DNA from: Verrucomicrobiota bacterium
Lineage (GTDB): Bacteria > Verrucomicrobiota > Kiritimatiellia > CAJWTS01
DNA length: 57,920 bases
Assembly: GCA_027623315.1 (NCBI GenBank)
Contig: JAQBYD010000020.1
Span: 1 to 57,920, forward strand
Direction: 5' to 3'
Positions within the stretch are counted from its first letter, which is position 1; every line of letters starts with the position of its first letter. The position numbers were made by a program, and so were the translations under genes. Shown here one piece after another: positions 18,718 to 25,412 of the stretch. The notes beneath the pieces are model-generated. The model was not told where the DNA came from. It did no database searches and saw only the letters and a list, made by a program, of their open reading frames with translations.

Positions 18718-19821
18718 CTAGCCTGTCTTGTCGGAAACGACAATGTCTCCGGGGAGCGTTGACAATCCCGGCCATATTTTTCGCCCGGGATAGAGCAGCG
18801 TCTGGACGCCCGTCTTCACCTCATCTCCGATGAACGCTCCCAGCTTTATCCGGCCGCTATCCAGCTTCTTACCATCCACGAGAGTCACGTGCGAGCGGGA
18901 ATCGTGACGGTAGTCACTGGTGATCAGTCCGCACCCGAGATTGGCGTTGGACCCGACGACGGAATGCCCCACGTAGCTTCGATGTTTCCCCTTGGTGCCG
19001 TCGAAAACCACCGAGTCGAATATCTCAAAGCTGTGGCCAATGAAGCAGTTGTCGCCGATCACGGTATTCGGGCGGATGTAGGCGCAGGGCCCGATCGTGC
19101 AGTGGTCCCCGATCATCACGGGGCCTTCGATGGTGGTCCCTGACTTGATGGTCGTGCTCGACCCGATGACGACCGGGCCCTCGATGCTAACGCCGTCCTG
19201 TACGCTGCCCTCAATGCGTTGTCCCGAGAGATTCTGGAGCGCGTCGACGTTGGCCTCGATAATATGCCACGGGTACACCATGGCTCTTGAGCGTGTTGCC
19301 TTAAGAAGCTTGCCTTGTCCCTGGCGACTGCACAGATGCTCTACGATGTCGTTGGTGGAGGGGCCGCTGCCGAGGCCGTCGAGTGGCGGCGATTCGAGTG
19401 AGCAGATGGCGAGGACACGACCGCCGTTCGGCCCGGCGGCAAGCCCGCCTGTGTCAGCGTCGGGTTGCGATAGGATGCCTCCGTTCTGGGTTAGAACGGC
19501 GAGTTCGGCCTTGTCGAACCGATCATGAGCCTGCATGAGGATCACCCCGTCCGAACAGTTCCTGAGAGCGTCCAGCAGGGCCGCCGCGGAATCTTGAACA
19601 CCCATGGTGTCCACCGCCATGTTTCCCGGCTGGTTGCCCGAGATGGAGGAAAGGTCATCGGCCGACTCGCCGATGACGCTAAGGCCGTCCGCAGACTCCC
19701 CGAGCGCAGCCTGGTTGGCGAGGAAAAGGGGCACGTTCAGTACCGGGATCGCCCCCGGCGGGCGCGTACACGTGAATGGAGCGAGTCGGGGTTCGTGTGG
19801 CGCGAGAAGAATCGCCCTCAT
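18718..19821 (-). CDS. GlmU-like protein: degenerate nucleotidyltransferase domain plus left-handed beta-helix acetyltransferase
   Basis: A 367-residue protein. The first about 190 residues look like a sugar nucleotidyltransferase that has lost its signature: MRAILLAPHEPRLAPF stands where active enzymes have LAAGxGTR, and the lysine of the following RPK is replaced (TRPPGAIPVLN). The domain is also shortened, with a small internal repeat (IGESADDLS after GESADGLSV). From about residue 195 hexapeptide repeats form a left-handed beta-helix (VVIGSSTTIKSGTTIEGPVM), ending with SYVGHSVVGSNANLGCG and KLGAFIGDEVKTG. These resemble the acetyltransferase half of archaeal ST0452-type enzymes. Predicted role is acetylation of glucosamine-1-phosphate, with uridylyl transfer done elsewhere. 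It overlaps glmM by 4 bp. Confidence 0.82.
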   Translation of the reverse strand: MRAILLAPHEPRLAPFTCTRPPGAIPVLNVPLFLANQAALGESADGLSVIGESADDLSSISGNQPGNMAVDTMGVQDSAAALLDALRNCSDGVILMQAHDRFDKAELAVLTQNGGILSQPDADTGGLAAGPNGGRVLAICSLESPPLDGLGSGPSTNDIVEHLCSRQGQGKLLKATRSRAMVYPWHIIEANVDALQNLSGQRIEGSVQDGVSIEGPVVIGSSTTIKSGTTIEGPVMIGDHCTIGPCAYIRPNTVIGDNCFIGHSFEIFDSVVFDGTKGKHRSYVGHSVVGSNANLGCGLITSDYRHDSRSHVTLVDGKKLDSGRIKLGAFIGDEVKTGVQTLLYPGRKIWPGLSTLPGDIVVSDKTG

Positions 19822-21170
19822 GCACCTATCTCCGCACGGATGGCGTCGGCGATGGCGTGGGCACGCGTGCTCACGAGTTCCTCGTCGGGGCCTTCGATCA
19901 GTACCCTGGCGATCAGTTCGGTTCCCGAATAGCGTACCAGCACGCGCCCTTCATCACCGAGTGCCTGTTCAGCCGACTGGATCGCTTCGGGTACGCCCCG
20001 GATTCGGTCGATCTCGGGCTTCTCGGTGACGTCAATGTTAATCAGTGTCTGTGGGGCCTCCCTCAGCACGGAGATCATTTCCGAGAGTGGTTTCCCGGAG
20101 TCCTTGAGAAGAGACAGAAGTTGTAGCCCGGAAATGATGCCGTCGCCGGTCGGCGTTTTGTCCTGGAAGATGAGGTGACCTGACTGCTCGCCGCCCAGGT
20201 TGTACCCGTTCGCGGACATGATCGCGTGCACGTACCGGTCGCCAACGGCGGTCTCGATCACGTTGATCTGGTTCTCCCGCATTAAGATCTTGAGCCCGAT
20301 ATTGGACATGACCGTCGTCACGAGTGTGTCGTTGCAGAGCTGCCCCTTCGACTTCATGTCGAGTGCCATCAGGGCCATGATATGGTCTCCGTTCACGAAC
20401 GCTCCCTGGTCGGTCACGGCCATCAGTCGGTCGGAGTCGCCATCGAAGGCCAGTCCAGCGTCGGCACCCACCTCGATGACGACTGCGGCGAGATTGTCCA
20501 GGTGCAGGGCGCCGCAATCGAGATTGATATTGGTGCCGTCCGGGGTATTGCCGATAACGATCAGTTCGACGCCAAGCTCCTGAAAGATTTGCGGGGCCAC
20601 GGAGTAGGCCGCTCCGTTCGCACAGTCGATCACGACCTTGAGGCCCGACAAGTCCTTGTAGCCGGTCGTCGATTTGGCAAATTCAATGTATCGCCCCCGG
20701 GCGCTATCGAGGCGGCGTGCTTTCCCGATCTGGTGGGGCGGGGCGAGCGCGCTGTCAATCTCATTGGAGAAGAAGACGTCCTCGATTTCCCGCTCTTTTT
20801 CGTCTGAAAGCTTGATGCCCTTGTGGGTGAAGACCTTGATTCCATTGTCCTGGGCCGGGTTGTGCGAGGCGGAAATCATGATTCCGGCATTGGCGTTGAG
20901 CGAGGTCGTGAGGTGCGCCACGGCAGGCGTGGGTAGTGGCCCCACCAGCGAGACATCGAGTCCCATCGAGCATATTCCAGAGGTAAGCGCCGTCTCCAGG
21001 AGGTATCCGGACAGACGTGTATCCTTTCCAATCAGGACGGTCTTGATCTCCTGCGTGTTCCGAAAGGTGTAGGCGAGTGACTTGCCCAGCCGCAAGGCGA
21101 CTTCGGCTGTCATCGGGTACTGGTTCGCCACGCCGCGTATCCCGTCCGTACCAAACAATTTTTTTCGCAT
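19818..21170 (-). CDS. glmM: phosphoglucosamine mutase
   Basis: A 450-residue GlmM converting glucosamine-6-phosphate to glucosamine-1-phosphate. The frame is open upstream but ATG 21170 gives the invariant start MRKKLFGTDGIRGVAN. The phosphoserine loop is ASHNPAQDNGIKVF with the catalytic serine at 102. The metal loop DGDSDR and the sugar loop GGEQSGHLI are intact, as is the C-terminal phosphate-binding RYSGTE. It heads the operon glmM, GlmU-like, glmS, CoA ligase, thioesterase. The order of enzymes matches the cytoplasmic route to UDP-N-acetylglucosamine for peptidoglycan and lipopolysaccharide. Confidence 0.95.
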   Translation of the reverse strand: MRKKLFGTDGIRGVANQYPMTAEVALRLGKSLAYTFRNTQEIKTVLIGKDTRLSGYLLETALTSGICSMGLDVSLVGPLPTPAVAHLTTSLNANAGIMISASHNPAQDNGIKVFTHKGIKLSDEKEREIEDVFFSNEIDSALAPPHQIGKARRLDSARGRYIEFAKSTTGYKDLSGLKVVIDCANGAAYSVAPQIFQELGVELIVIGNTPDGTNINLDCGALHLDNLAAVVIEVGADAGLAFDGDSDRLMAVTDQGAFVNGDHIMALMALDMKSKGQLCNDTLVTTVMSNIGLKILMRENQINVIETAVGDRYVHAIMSANGYNLGGEQSGHLIFQDKTPTGDGIISGLQLLSLLKDSGKPLSEMISVLREAPQTLINIDVTEKPEIDRIRGVPEAIQSAEQALGDEGRVLVRYSGTELIARVLIEGPDEELVSTRAHAIADAIRAEIGA

Positions 21171-21689
21171 GCTGAAGCCCTGCCTGTAGAAATCGAGCAC
21201 CGCGGTGCTCTCGTCGAAAGAGGGCGAGTCTACAATGTGAGATGCCAAGAATCAAGAGCGACTGAAGAGCGAGACGTGGGAAGTGAGCAGGGGGAAGTGG
21301 GGACCGGAGTGGGAAGGGTCCCGTCCTGAAATAGGTTGTCACGCACAAGACTTGGGTCGCGCCAGGCGGCGCCACCTGCTCATTCTCCGTGTACGGGGTG
21401 AGGGCACCCCGTCTCCATGGCTTCAGCCGGGGACGCTGATGGCCTGTATGCTCAGAGGACTATTGATCCATTATCAAGCATTGGAGACGGCGTGCCCCCA
21501 CGCCGCTCAGGTTGACGCTCTGGGTGTGTGGGCGGCCAGTCAAGATGTGACAACCGGAAACCAGAACGGTACCTCATCTTGGGCAAAAGAACTGGGCAGA
21601 GAGGGTGAATTAACCACGCGAGGCAGGTCTCGAAGGCAAAAGCGGCGGGACGCGGCTTCTACTTTACCGTACTGATCACTACTCACTAC
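21171..21689. other. 519-bp intergenic region with an inverted repeat
   Basis: This stretch separates glmM from the GYF-domain gene. A 130-codon frame on the plus strand has no recognisable domain and looks accidental. The only clear structure is the inverted repeat at 21402-21497. The glmM promoter should lie near 21180-21280, but no confident -35/-10 pair is seen. Confidence 0.5.
21402..21497. repeat. 96-bp inverted-repeat element
   Basis: GGGCACCCCGTCTCC at 21402-21416 pairs with GGAGACGGCGTGCCC at 21483-21497, with one mismatch in 15 bp and about 66 nt between the arms. The flanks also pair weakly. It is sequence-unrelated to the 70-bp island palindromes. It could be a MITE-like remnant or a hairpin repeat. 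Confidence 0.55.
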
Positions 21690-22892
21690 TCACTCCGCCG
21701 CGTCAGCGGCGGCGGCAGGCGCCCAGACATCAAACTCCGGTCCGTACTGGGAGATGTACCCGATCGAGTAGGTCCGGAAGAAGACGGTGAACGGAAGCAG
21801 CACAACGGCCCCGACGTACGGAATCCCGATCAGGCATCCCGCGATACAGCAGGTGATCAGGATCAGGAGCGACTTCGCGACATTCGCGCCAATCGAAAGC
21901 ACGAAATAGAACAATCCGTAGAGGACGAACTTGCCGGTCTGAGACTTGAACGCGGTCATGAATCGTCCCCATGCCTGCATGACCCCGATACGGTGGATAA
22001 ACATCAGAGGAACTACAAAATCACGCCCGAATCGATCGATGTAGGCCGCGACGACTGAGATGAGCCCTACTCCGATGACGGAGAGCACCAATCCCGGTAT
22101 TGACGAAATCATAATCTCGTTCGCCCGAAAGGTGGGAAGGACGACGAAGACGGCCACGCAGACTAACCACAGCACGACGACGACCATGGAGATGAATGAG
22201 ATGGCGACTTGCCATCCGAAAAACGAGTTGCCTTCGCGGCGATACGCGCGCCATGGCTCTGTGACCTCGGCGCTCTCGTAGACCACGTTGTGCAACAGCA
22301 TGAAGTGCCCTCGAGATTTCAGCCACATCGCGACGAACCAGGCAATCGTCCCGACGACGAGTGCGATCGAGCCATACAGTGTGATCTGGTCGCCCCATTG
22401 CGCCCAGAACTCACGGATCATCTCGAGGATACTGTCGGGATCGATGCCGGTGCCTTCGTCCTCCAGGTTCTGAAGGCCCGAGTAGATATCGGTGGTGCCG
22501 CCGCCCTGCAACCCGGCGGATTGGTCGAGCATGGTCGCGAGCCAGGCCGAAACCCCGAGCGCGAACCACTTCCCGATGTCGAACGGTTTAAACAACATCG
22601 ACTTCGTGTACTCCAATGCGCCGGCAAAGGGGGTGGTGCAGGAGATAACCTCTGCGGCCGGGTACACTCGCGCTGACGCTTCAGCGGGAACGGGAGGCGG
22701 GGATTCATCATCCGGCTGGGGGAGTTCTCCGAAGATCCCGGGAACCGTATGAGCCTCGACCCACTGTTCACCCATGGTCTCATTCCAGACCATATCGGCC
22801 AATTTCAACTGCTTCTGCCTGGCCAACTCCCGCAGTTGCTCATCGGTCAGAGGGCCCTGCTGCTTGCCGTCAATAATGCAGTACCACCACAT
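21690..22892 (-). CDS. GYF_2-domain multi-pass membrane protein
   Basis: A 400-residue protein. The N-terminus WWYCIIDGKQQGPLTDEQL followed by LADMVWNETMGEQWVEA is a GYF_2 (DUF4339) domain, a small protein-interaction module. A proline-rich linker (about residues 58-70) leads to a membrane domain with about six hydrophobic helices (starting at IGKWFALGVSAWLATML, with later segments such as ITLYGSIALVVGTIAWFVAM), similar to DUF7544-type bacterial proteins. The C-terminus is short and Ala-rich. Function unknown; GYF_2 plus membrane domain proteins are common in PVC-group genomes. It is transcribed divergently from the RDD-like microprotein. Confidence 0.75.
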   Translation of the reverse strand: MWWYCIIDGKQQGPLTDEQLRELARQKQLKLADMVWNETMGEQWVEAHTVPGIFGELPQPDDESPPPVPAEASARVYPAAEVISCTTPFAGALEYTKSMLFKPFDIGKWFALGVSAWLATMLDQSAGLQGGGTTDIYSGLQNLEDEGTGIDPDSILEMIREFWAQWGDQITLYGSIALVVGTIAWFVAMWLKSRGHFMLLHNVVYESAEVTEPWRAYRREGNSFFGWQVAISFISMVVVVLWLVCVAVFVVLPTFRANEIMISSIPGLVLSVIGVGLISVVAAYIDRFGRDFVVPLMFIHRIGVMQAWGRFMTAFKSQTGKFVLYGLFYFVLSIGANVAKSLLILITCCIAGCLIGIPYVGAVVLLPFTVFFRTYSIGYISQYGPEFDVWAPAAAADAAE

Positions 22893-23222
22893 GGCTTTGC
22901 ACTATAGCCCGTGCGGTACGGCCTGTAAAACCCCTTGTCGAGGGGTCCAAGTCATCGATCCGGCGTCTCTCCGCGTCTGGTGATTCGTGTGATTCGTGGG
23001 CGCAAGATCTGGGAAGTTTCCAGTTAGCTTTTGCAGGTAACTTTCGATTGGACATCGCAGGTTCCCTAGACCAAGATCCAGAGCATATACTGGAATGCAG
23101 GTACGCAGGGCATGGGGCATGCTCCTTTAAACGTGCGGAAGGTGGTGTGGTCTAAGGCGCAAGATGGTTGGAGTCTCGCTGCTAAGCAGGGCATTAACCT
23201 GAATTCTAACGGAGGTGTTGGC
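22893..23222. other. 330-bp divergent intergenic region
   Basis: No gene is supported. A small hairpin, ACCCCT-TGTCG-AGGGGT, lies at 22930-22946, upstream of the GYF gene. A TATACT at 23086-23091 with a weak TTCCCT 18 bp upstream could be the promoter of the rightward RDD-like/DUF2752 pair. Confidence 0.4.
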
Positions 23223-23366
23223 ATGGACGATAGAATTGGATTCGGAAAGCGATTGGGTGCAGCCGTCATTGACGGGATCATCATCATGGTTGGTGGCTCG
23301 ATTGTCGGCTCGATCTTCGGCGGTTTGTTGGGAGGCGCCGCGGGCGCCGGTTCCGGCGAAGCCTGA
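23223..23366 (+). CDS. RDD-like glycine-zipper microprotein
   Basis: A 47-residue membrane microprotein. A good ribosome site (ACGGAGGTG, 7-8 bases before ATG 23223) makes this start firm even though the frame opens at 23112. DRIGFGKRLGAAVIDGIII matches the first helix of RDD-family membrane proteins (conserved Arg and Asp present). The rest is a glycine zipper (GGSIVGSIFGGLLGG) that ends just where an RDD protein would continue to its second helix. It is either a truncated RDD protein or a genuine small membrane protein. A DUF2752 gene starts 10 bp later, probably in the same transcript. Confidence 0.6.
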   Translation: MDDRIGFGKRLGAAVIDGIIIMVGGSIVGSIFGGLLGGAAGAGSGEA

Positions 23367-23375
23367 TCGCGTGAT

Positions 23376-23831
23376 ATGCCGGGCGACGCGTCAAGTCCTT
23401 CGCGCGATGGATCTTTGCGCCGCTACCGCAGGCTGAATCGGACAGTGCTGGGCTTGATCGTTTTGTGCCTGGTACTGTCCGTTTTTCTTTCGGTGTTGGG
23501 CTCGACGATTCCGTGGATGCCCACGCAATGCGGTTCACTGGGCTGGCTTGGTCTGCCCTGTCCGCTGTGCGGTCTCACGCGCGGTTTCGCATCCATTCTG
23601 ATCGGCGACCTCGCGACCGCACAGCGGTGGAACCCAGCCTCACTGCTCCTCTTCGCCTGGCTGATGCTCGAAGTGGTTTGCCGACTCGTGGCCCTCTGCA
23701 TACGCGATTGGAAGGGCCGCCTCTCGGAAATCATCCGGCGCGACGTCAAGATTCACAAGGCACTTGCCGGGCTGTACCTGGGCTACGTCGTCTACTTCTA
23801 CCTGAGCGGAGCACCATCCGAGTGGATCTGA
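23376..23831 (+). CDS. DUF2752 family membrane protein
   Basis: A 151-residue protein with three hydrophobic helices. The DUF2752 signature, PCPLCGLTRGFASILIGD (about residues 61-78), contains the CPxCGxTR motif just before the second helix. An N-terminal helix (LGLIVLCLVLSVFLSVLG) precedes it. The family is widespread in Bacteroidota, Planctomycetota and others; its function is unknown, though the paired cysteines suggest a metal or redox role. Probably cotranscribed with the RDD-like microprotein. The island palindrome A begins about 50 bp downstream. Confidence 0.8.
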   Translation: MPGDASSPSRDGSLRRYRRLNRTVLGLIVLCLVLSVFLSVLGSTIPWMPTQCGSLGWLGLPCPLCGLTRGFASILIGDLATAQRWNPASLLLFAWLMLEVVCRLVALCIRDWKGRLSEIIRRDVKIHKALAGLYLGYVVYFYLSGAPSEWI

Positions 23832-23882
23832 TTCGGGTCCATAAGACCCCGAAACGCGCCGTGTAACGTGGCAGGAGCCCGA

Positions 23883-23952
23883 AGAGATTCGGTGCGGGTT
23901 GGTGCCTGCCGTTCGTCGATCCAGAGCCGCGCACAACCCGCCCCGAATCTCT
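23883..23952 (-). repeat. 70-bp island palindrome, copy A
   Basis: The left arm AGAGATTCGGTGCGGGTTG (23883-23901) pairs with CAACCCGCCCCGAATCTCT (23934-23952): 18 of 19 positions, around a 32-nt centre. The reverse complement aligns with copy C over the arms, much of the centre (GGCTC, AACGGCA) and about 20 bases of flank ending CAATAG. Copies B and C have the same total length. It lies just after the DUF2752 gene and marks the left edge of the accessory island. Confidence 0.85.
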
Positions 23953-23959
23953 CTATTGC

Positions 23960-24190
23960 GTATGATGTGGCGCGACCAGTCGAACTGCTCCATGGACTTG
24001 ATCACGGGGAGCCGCAGCAAGTGCATCAGGTGCTGCTGGGCGCGTGCCCGGCGTCGCTGCTGGAGCAGTTCGCGCTGGTGATCGGGATTGAGGTAGTCCT
24101 GGCGGCGGTCATAGCGGCGCGGGTGCTCGGCGATGAGTTTGTGCTCGTGGTAGATCACGAGCCGCTCGGGGTACTGGTATATTCGAGAAG
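23960..24190 (-). pseudogene. IS21-type transposase remnant
   Basis: On the minus strand an uninterrupted stretch reads YPERLVIYHEHKLIAEHPRR, DRRQDYLNPDHQREL, then HLLRLPVIKSMEQFDWS. The first part resembles the C-terminal beta-barrel of IstA (IS21 transposase). The last part resembles IstB (the helper ATPase), as if the two genes had been joined by a deletion. No terminal repeats or full genes remain. The debris lies between palindromes A and B. The family call is from memory of the motif, not a search. Confidence 0.45.
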
Positions 24191-24200
24191 CTGCAGGATT

Positions 24201-24350
24201 ACCTATGATTGCCGTGCTACCGATATTACGTCCGGCTTTTCAGTCATCGCGTCGAATCTTCCCGCTACGCCGCCCCTGAACAGCTACAGTGGTACCACCG
24301 CCGCCGGCTCCGGGCCGTGGTACTATGTGATTGCGGTTGAGGTCCCATAG
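24201..24350 (+). pseudogene. C-terminal scrap of a secreted beta-sandwich protein
   Basis: On the plus strand the frame ending in TAG at 24348-24350 reads SGFSVIASNLPATPPLNSY and then GPWYYVIAVEVP. This is the style of the C-terminal strand pair of FN3-like exported proteins. No start, signal peptide or upstream domain is present. The TAG stop lies at the outer edge of palindrome B. It may be the tail of a gene broken when the island was assembled. Confidence 0.35.
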
Positions 24351-24418
24351 AAATTCGGTGCGGGTTGGTATCGATCGCGACTCCATCCGGTATCGTGGAC
24401 AACCCGCCCCGAATTTCT
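24349..24418 (-). repeat. 70-bp island palindrome, copy B
   Basis: AGAAATTCGGTGCGGGTTG (24349-24367) pairs with CAACCCGCCCCGAATTTCT (24400-24418): 18 of 19 positions with a 32-nt centre. GAGGTCCCAT just outside the left arm is shared with copy C (as the reverse complement of ATGGGACCTC). The right arm ends 6 bp past the stop of the DUF5615 gene, so the hairpin may also act as a 3'-end or termination structure for that pair. Confidence 0.85.
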
Positions 24419-24424
24419 CTACCC

Positions 24425-24778
24425 TCAGTGGACGACCTGAACACTCGCACGGTCGATTTCAAGAATCGTACTGTCGGCAAGCGACTCCAGCAGTGCAGGT
24501 AGATTCTTTTCGAAAAGGGTCACGAGATCTCGAGTACTGATGTTACCAGTCCGCACCAGAACGAGATTCCATGGGGCGCCGTGCAGTACGCAGGAGTAAC
24601 AGAAATCCGTGTCCTTTGTAATTACGACACGCTGTTCCCTTACCGACAGGGCATTGATCTCAGGGTCGGGCGTCCGGTTCCCGGAGTCCAAGTCGCGCGT
24701 GTGGCAGGCGTCGTGCCCCGCTACGCGCAGAACGGCGCAAAGGCTGGGCGGCAGATGGGCGTCAACCAGGAAGTTCAC
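24425..24778 (-). CDS. DUF5615 PIN-like protein (probable toxin of a toxin-antitoxin pair)
   Basis: A 117-residue protein. The start is GTG 24778, overlapping the DUF433 stop by 4 bp (GTGA) and giving the family N-terminus VNFLVDAHLPPSL. Acidic residues at FLVDAHLP, HTRDLDSG and VVITKDTDF correspond to the PIN-like active site of DUF5615 (Mut7-C-like) proteins, which are predicted metal-dependent RNases. ATG frames further upstream give non-family residues. Palindrome B lies immediately downstream. Toxin function is inferred from the family and the partner. Confidence 0.82.
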   Translation of the reverse strand: MNFLVDAHLPPSLCAVLRVAGHDACHTRDLDSGNRTPDPEINALSVREQRVVITKDTDFCYSCVLHGAPWNLVLVRTGNISTRDLVTLFEKNLPALLESLADSTILEIDRASVQVVH

Positions 24779-25008
24779 GCGAGCACGAGATGTCGGCTCT
24801 TGAGCTTGAGTGACTGCGCTGCGAACTCGATGCACGCGAGCAGGTCTTCGCGCTCCAGATCCGGGAACTCCTTGAGAATATCCTCGACGGTATCGCCGCC
24901 TGCAAGATACTCCAGCATGGACTCAACGGTATAGCGCAGTCCACGGATCACGGGCTGTCCGTGACAGACATCAGCGTCGATCACAATTCTGGAAAGCATG
25001 TCACTCAT
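24775..25008 (-). CDS. DUF433 antitoxin-like protein
   Basis: A 77-residue protein (74 if ATG 24999 is used). RIVIDADVCHGQPVIRGLRY is the DUF433 signature, followed by VESMLEYLAGGDTVEDILKE and FPDLEREDLLACIEFAAQS, a winged-helix-like fold. Family members are the DNA-binding antitoxins that accompany DUF5615 toxins. It is translationally coupled to the toxin gene. A TATTCT (25018-25023) with TTGCCT 18 bp upstream (25042-25047) could be its promoter, leaving almost no leader. Palindrome D lies about 95 bp upstream. Confidence 0.82.
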   Translation of the reverse strand: MSDMLSRIVIDADVCHGQPVIRGLRYTVESMLEYLAGGDTVEDILKEFPDLEREDLLACIEFAAQSLKLKSRHLVLA

Positions 25009-25103
25009 CGCAGTATAAGAATACAGGAATGCGAGCAGTTCAGGCAACAGCAATCCGTCAGTCTCACCGGCGACGAATCGGGCCACATTAAATGTTACCG
25101 AGA

Positions 25104-25134
25104 GCCGTGCGCAGCCCGCCCCGACTTGCTCTAC
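25104..25134 (-). repeat. degenerate island palindrome, copy D
   Basis: CGCAGCCCGCCCCGACTTG (25110-25128) with the preceding GAGCCGTGC matches the right half of copy A (GAGCCGCGC then CAACCCGCCCCGAATCT). The opposite arm is barely recognisable (CCGGCGACGAATCGGGCC, upstream). On the minus strand the copy begins TAGAGC, and that TAG is the stop codon of the hsdM stub, suggesting insertion or recombination into the gene. Confidence 0.55.
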
Positions 25135-25283
25135 CCGACCGCGACGTCGAGCCGCTTGAAGAACAGCAGCGGGAAAATGTACTGCTTGTAGTCACTGGCG
25201 TCGATCAGCCCGCGCAGCAGCGTCGCCGCGCCCCAAAGGTAGGACTCGAGTTCCTTCTGTGAGAGGCAGACGTTCAGGTGCAC
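25131..25283 (-). pseudogene. second hsdM N-terminal stub (type I restriction-modification)
   Basis: A GTG start at 25283 with AGGAGG 5 bases upstream opens a 50-codon frame. SQKELESYLWGAATLLRG and SDYKQYIFPLLFFKRLD are the N-terminal helical domain of a type I methyltransferase subunit. It differs from the larger hsdM in this window, so it is a second gene, not a duplicate. The frame ends in the TAG that starts palindrome D. All catalytic motifs are absent. Confidence 0.75.
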
Positions 25284-25343
25284 GTCCCCTCCTGTCGCGC
25301 CGAAGCAACACGTCGTTTCGCAGTTTTGCGACTAAATAAGAAA

Positions 25344-25366
25344 GTTACTGATGTTACTTTCGTTAC
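25344..25366 (-). promoter_or_regulatory. three GTAAC direct repeats at 9-bp spacing
   Basis: On the plus strand GTTAC occurs at 25344, 25353 and 25362. On the minus strand this is GTAAC three times with 4-base gaps, upstream of the hsdM stub start. The surrounding 120 bp are markedly AT-rich, and CTAAATAAGA appears twice (near 25332 and 25399). It could be an operator or curved promoter region left from the lost operon. Confidence 0.35.
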
Positions 25367-25412
25367 ATAGAGCTCTCCCGGTTTGGATCGCTCAGTATCT
25401 AAATAAGATTCA

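Noticed and set aside
21283..21675. 130-codon plus-strand frame
   Set aside because: No ribosome site or recognisable domain; it spans the 96-bp inverted repeat.
23640..24158. 172-codon minus-strand frame as an intact gene
   Set aside because: Its C-terminal half is antisense to the DUF2752 gene and runs through palindrome A; only the first part is transposase-like, so it is annotated as a remnant.
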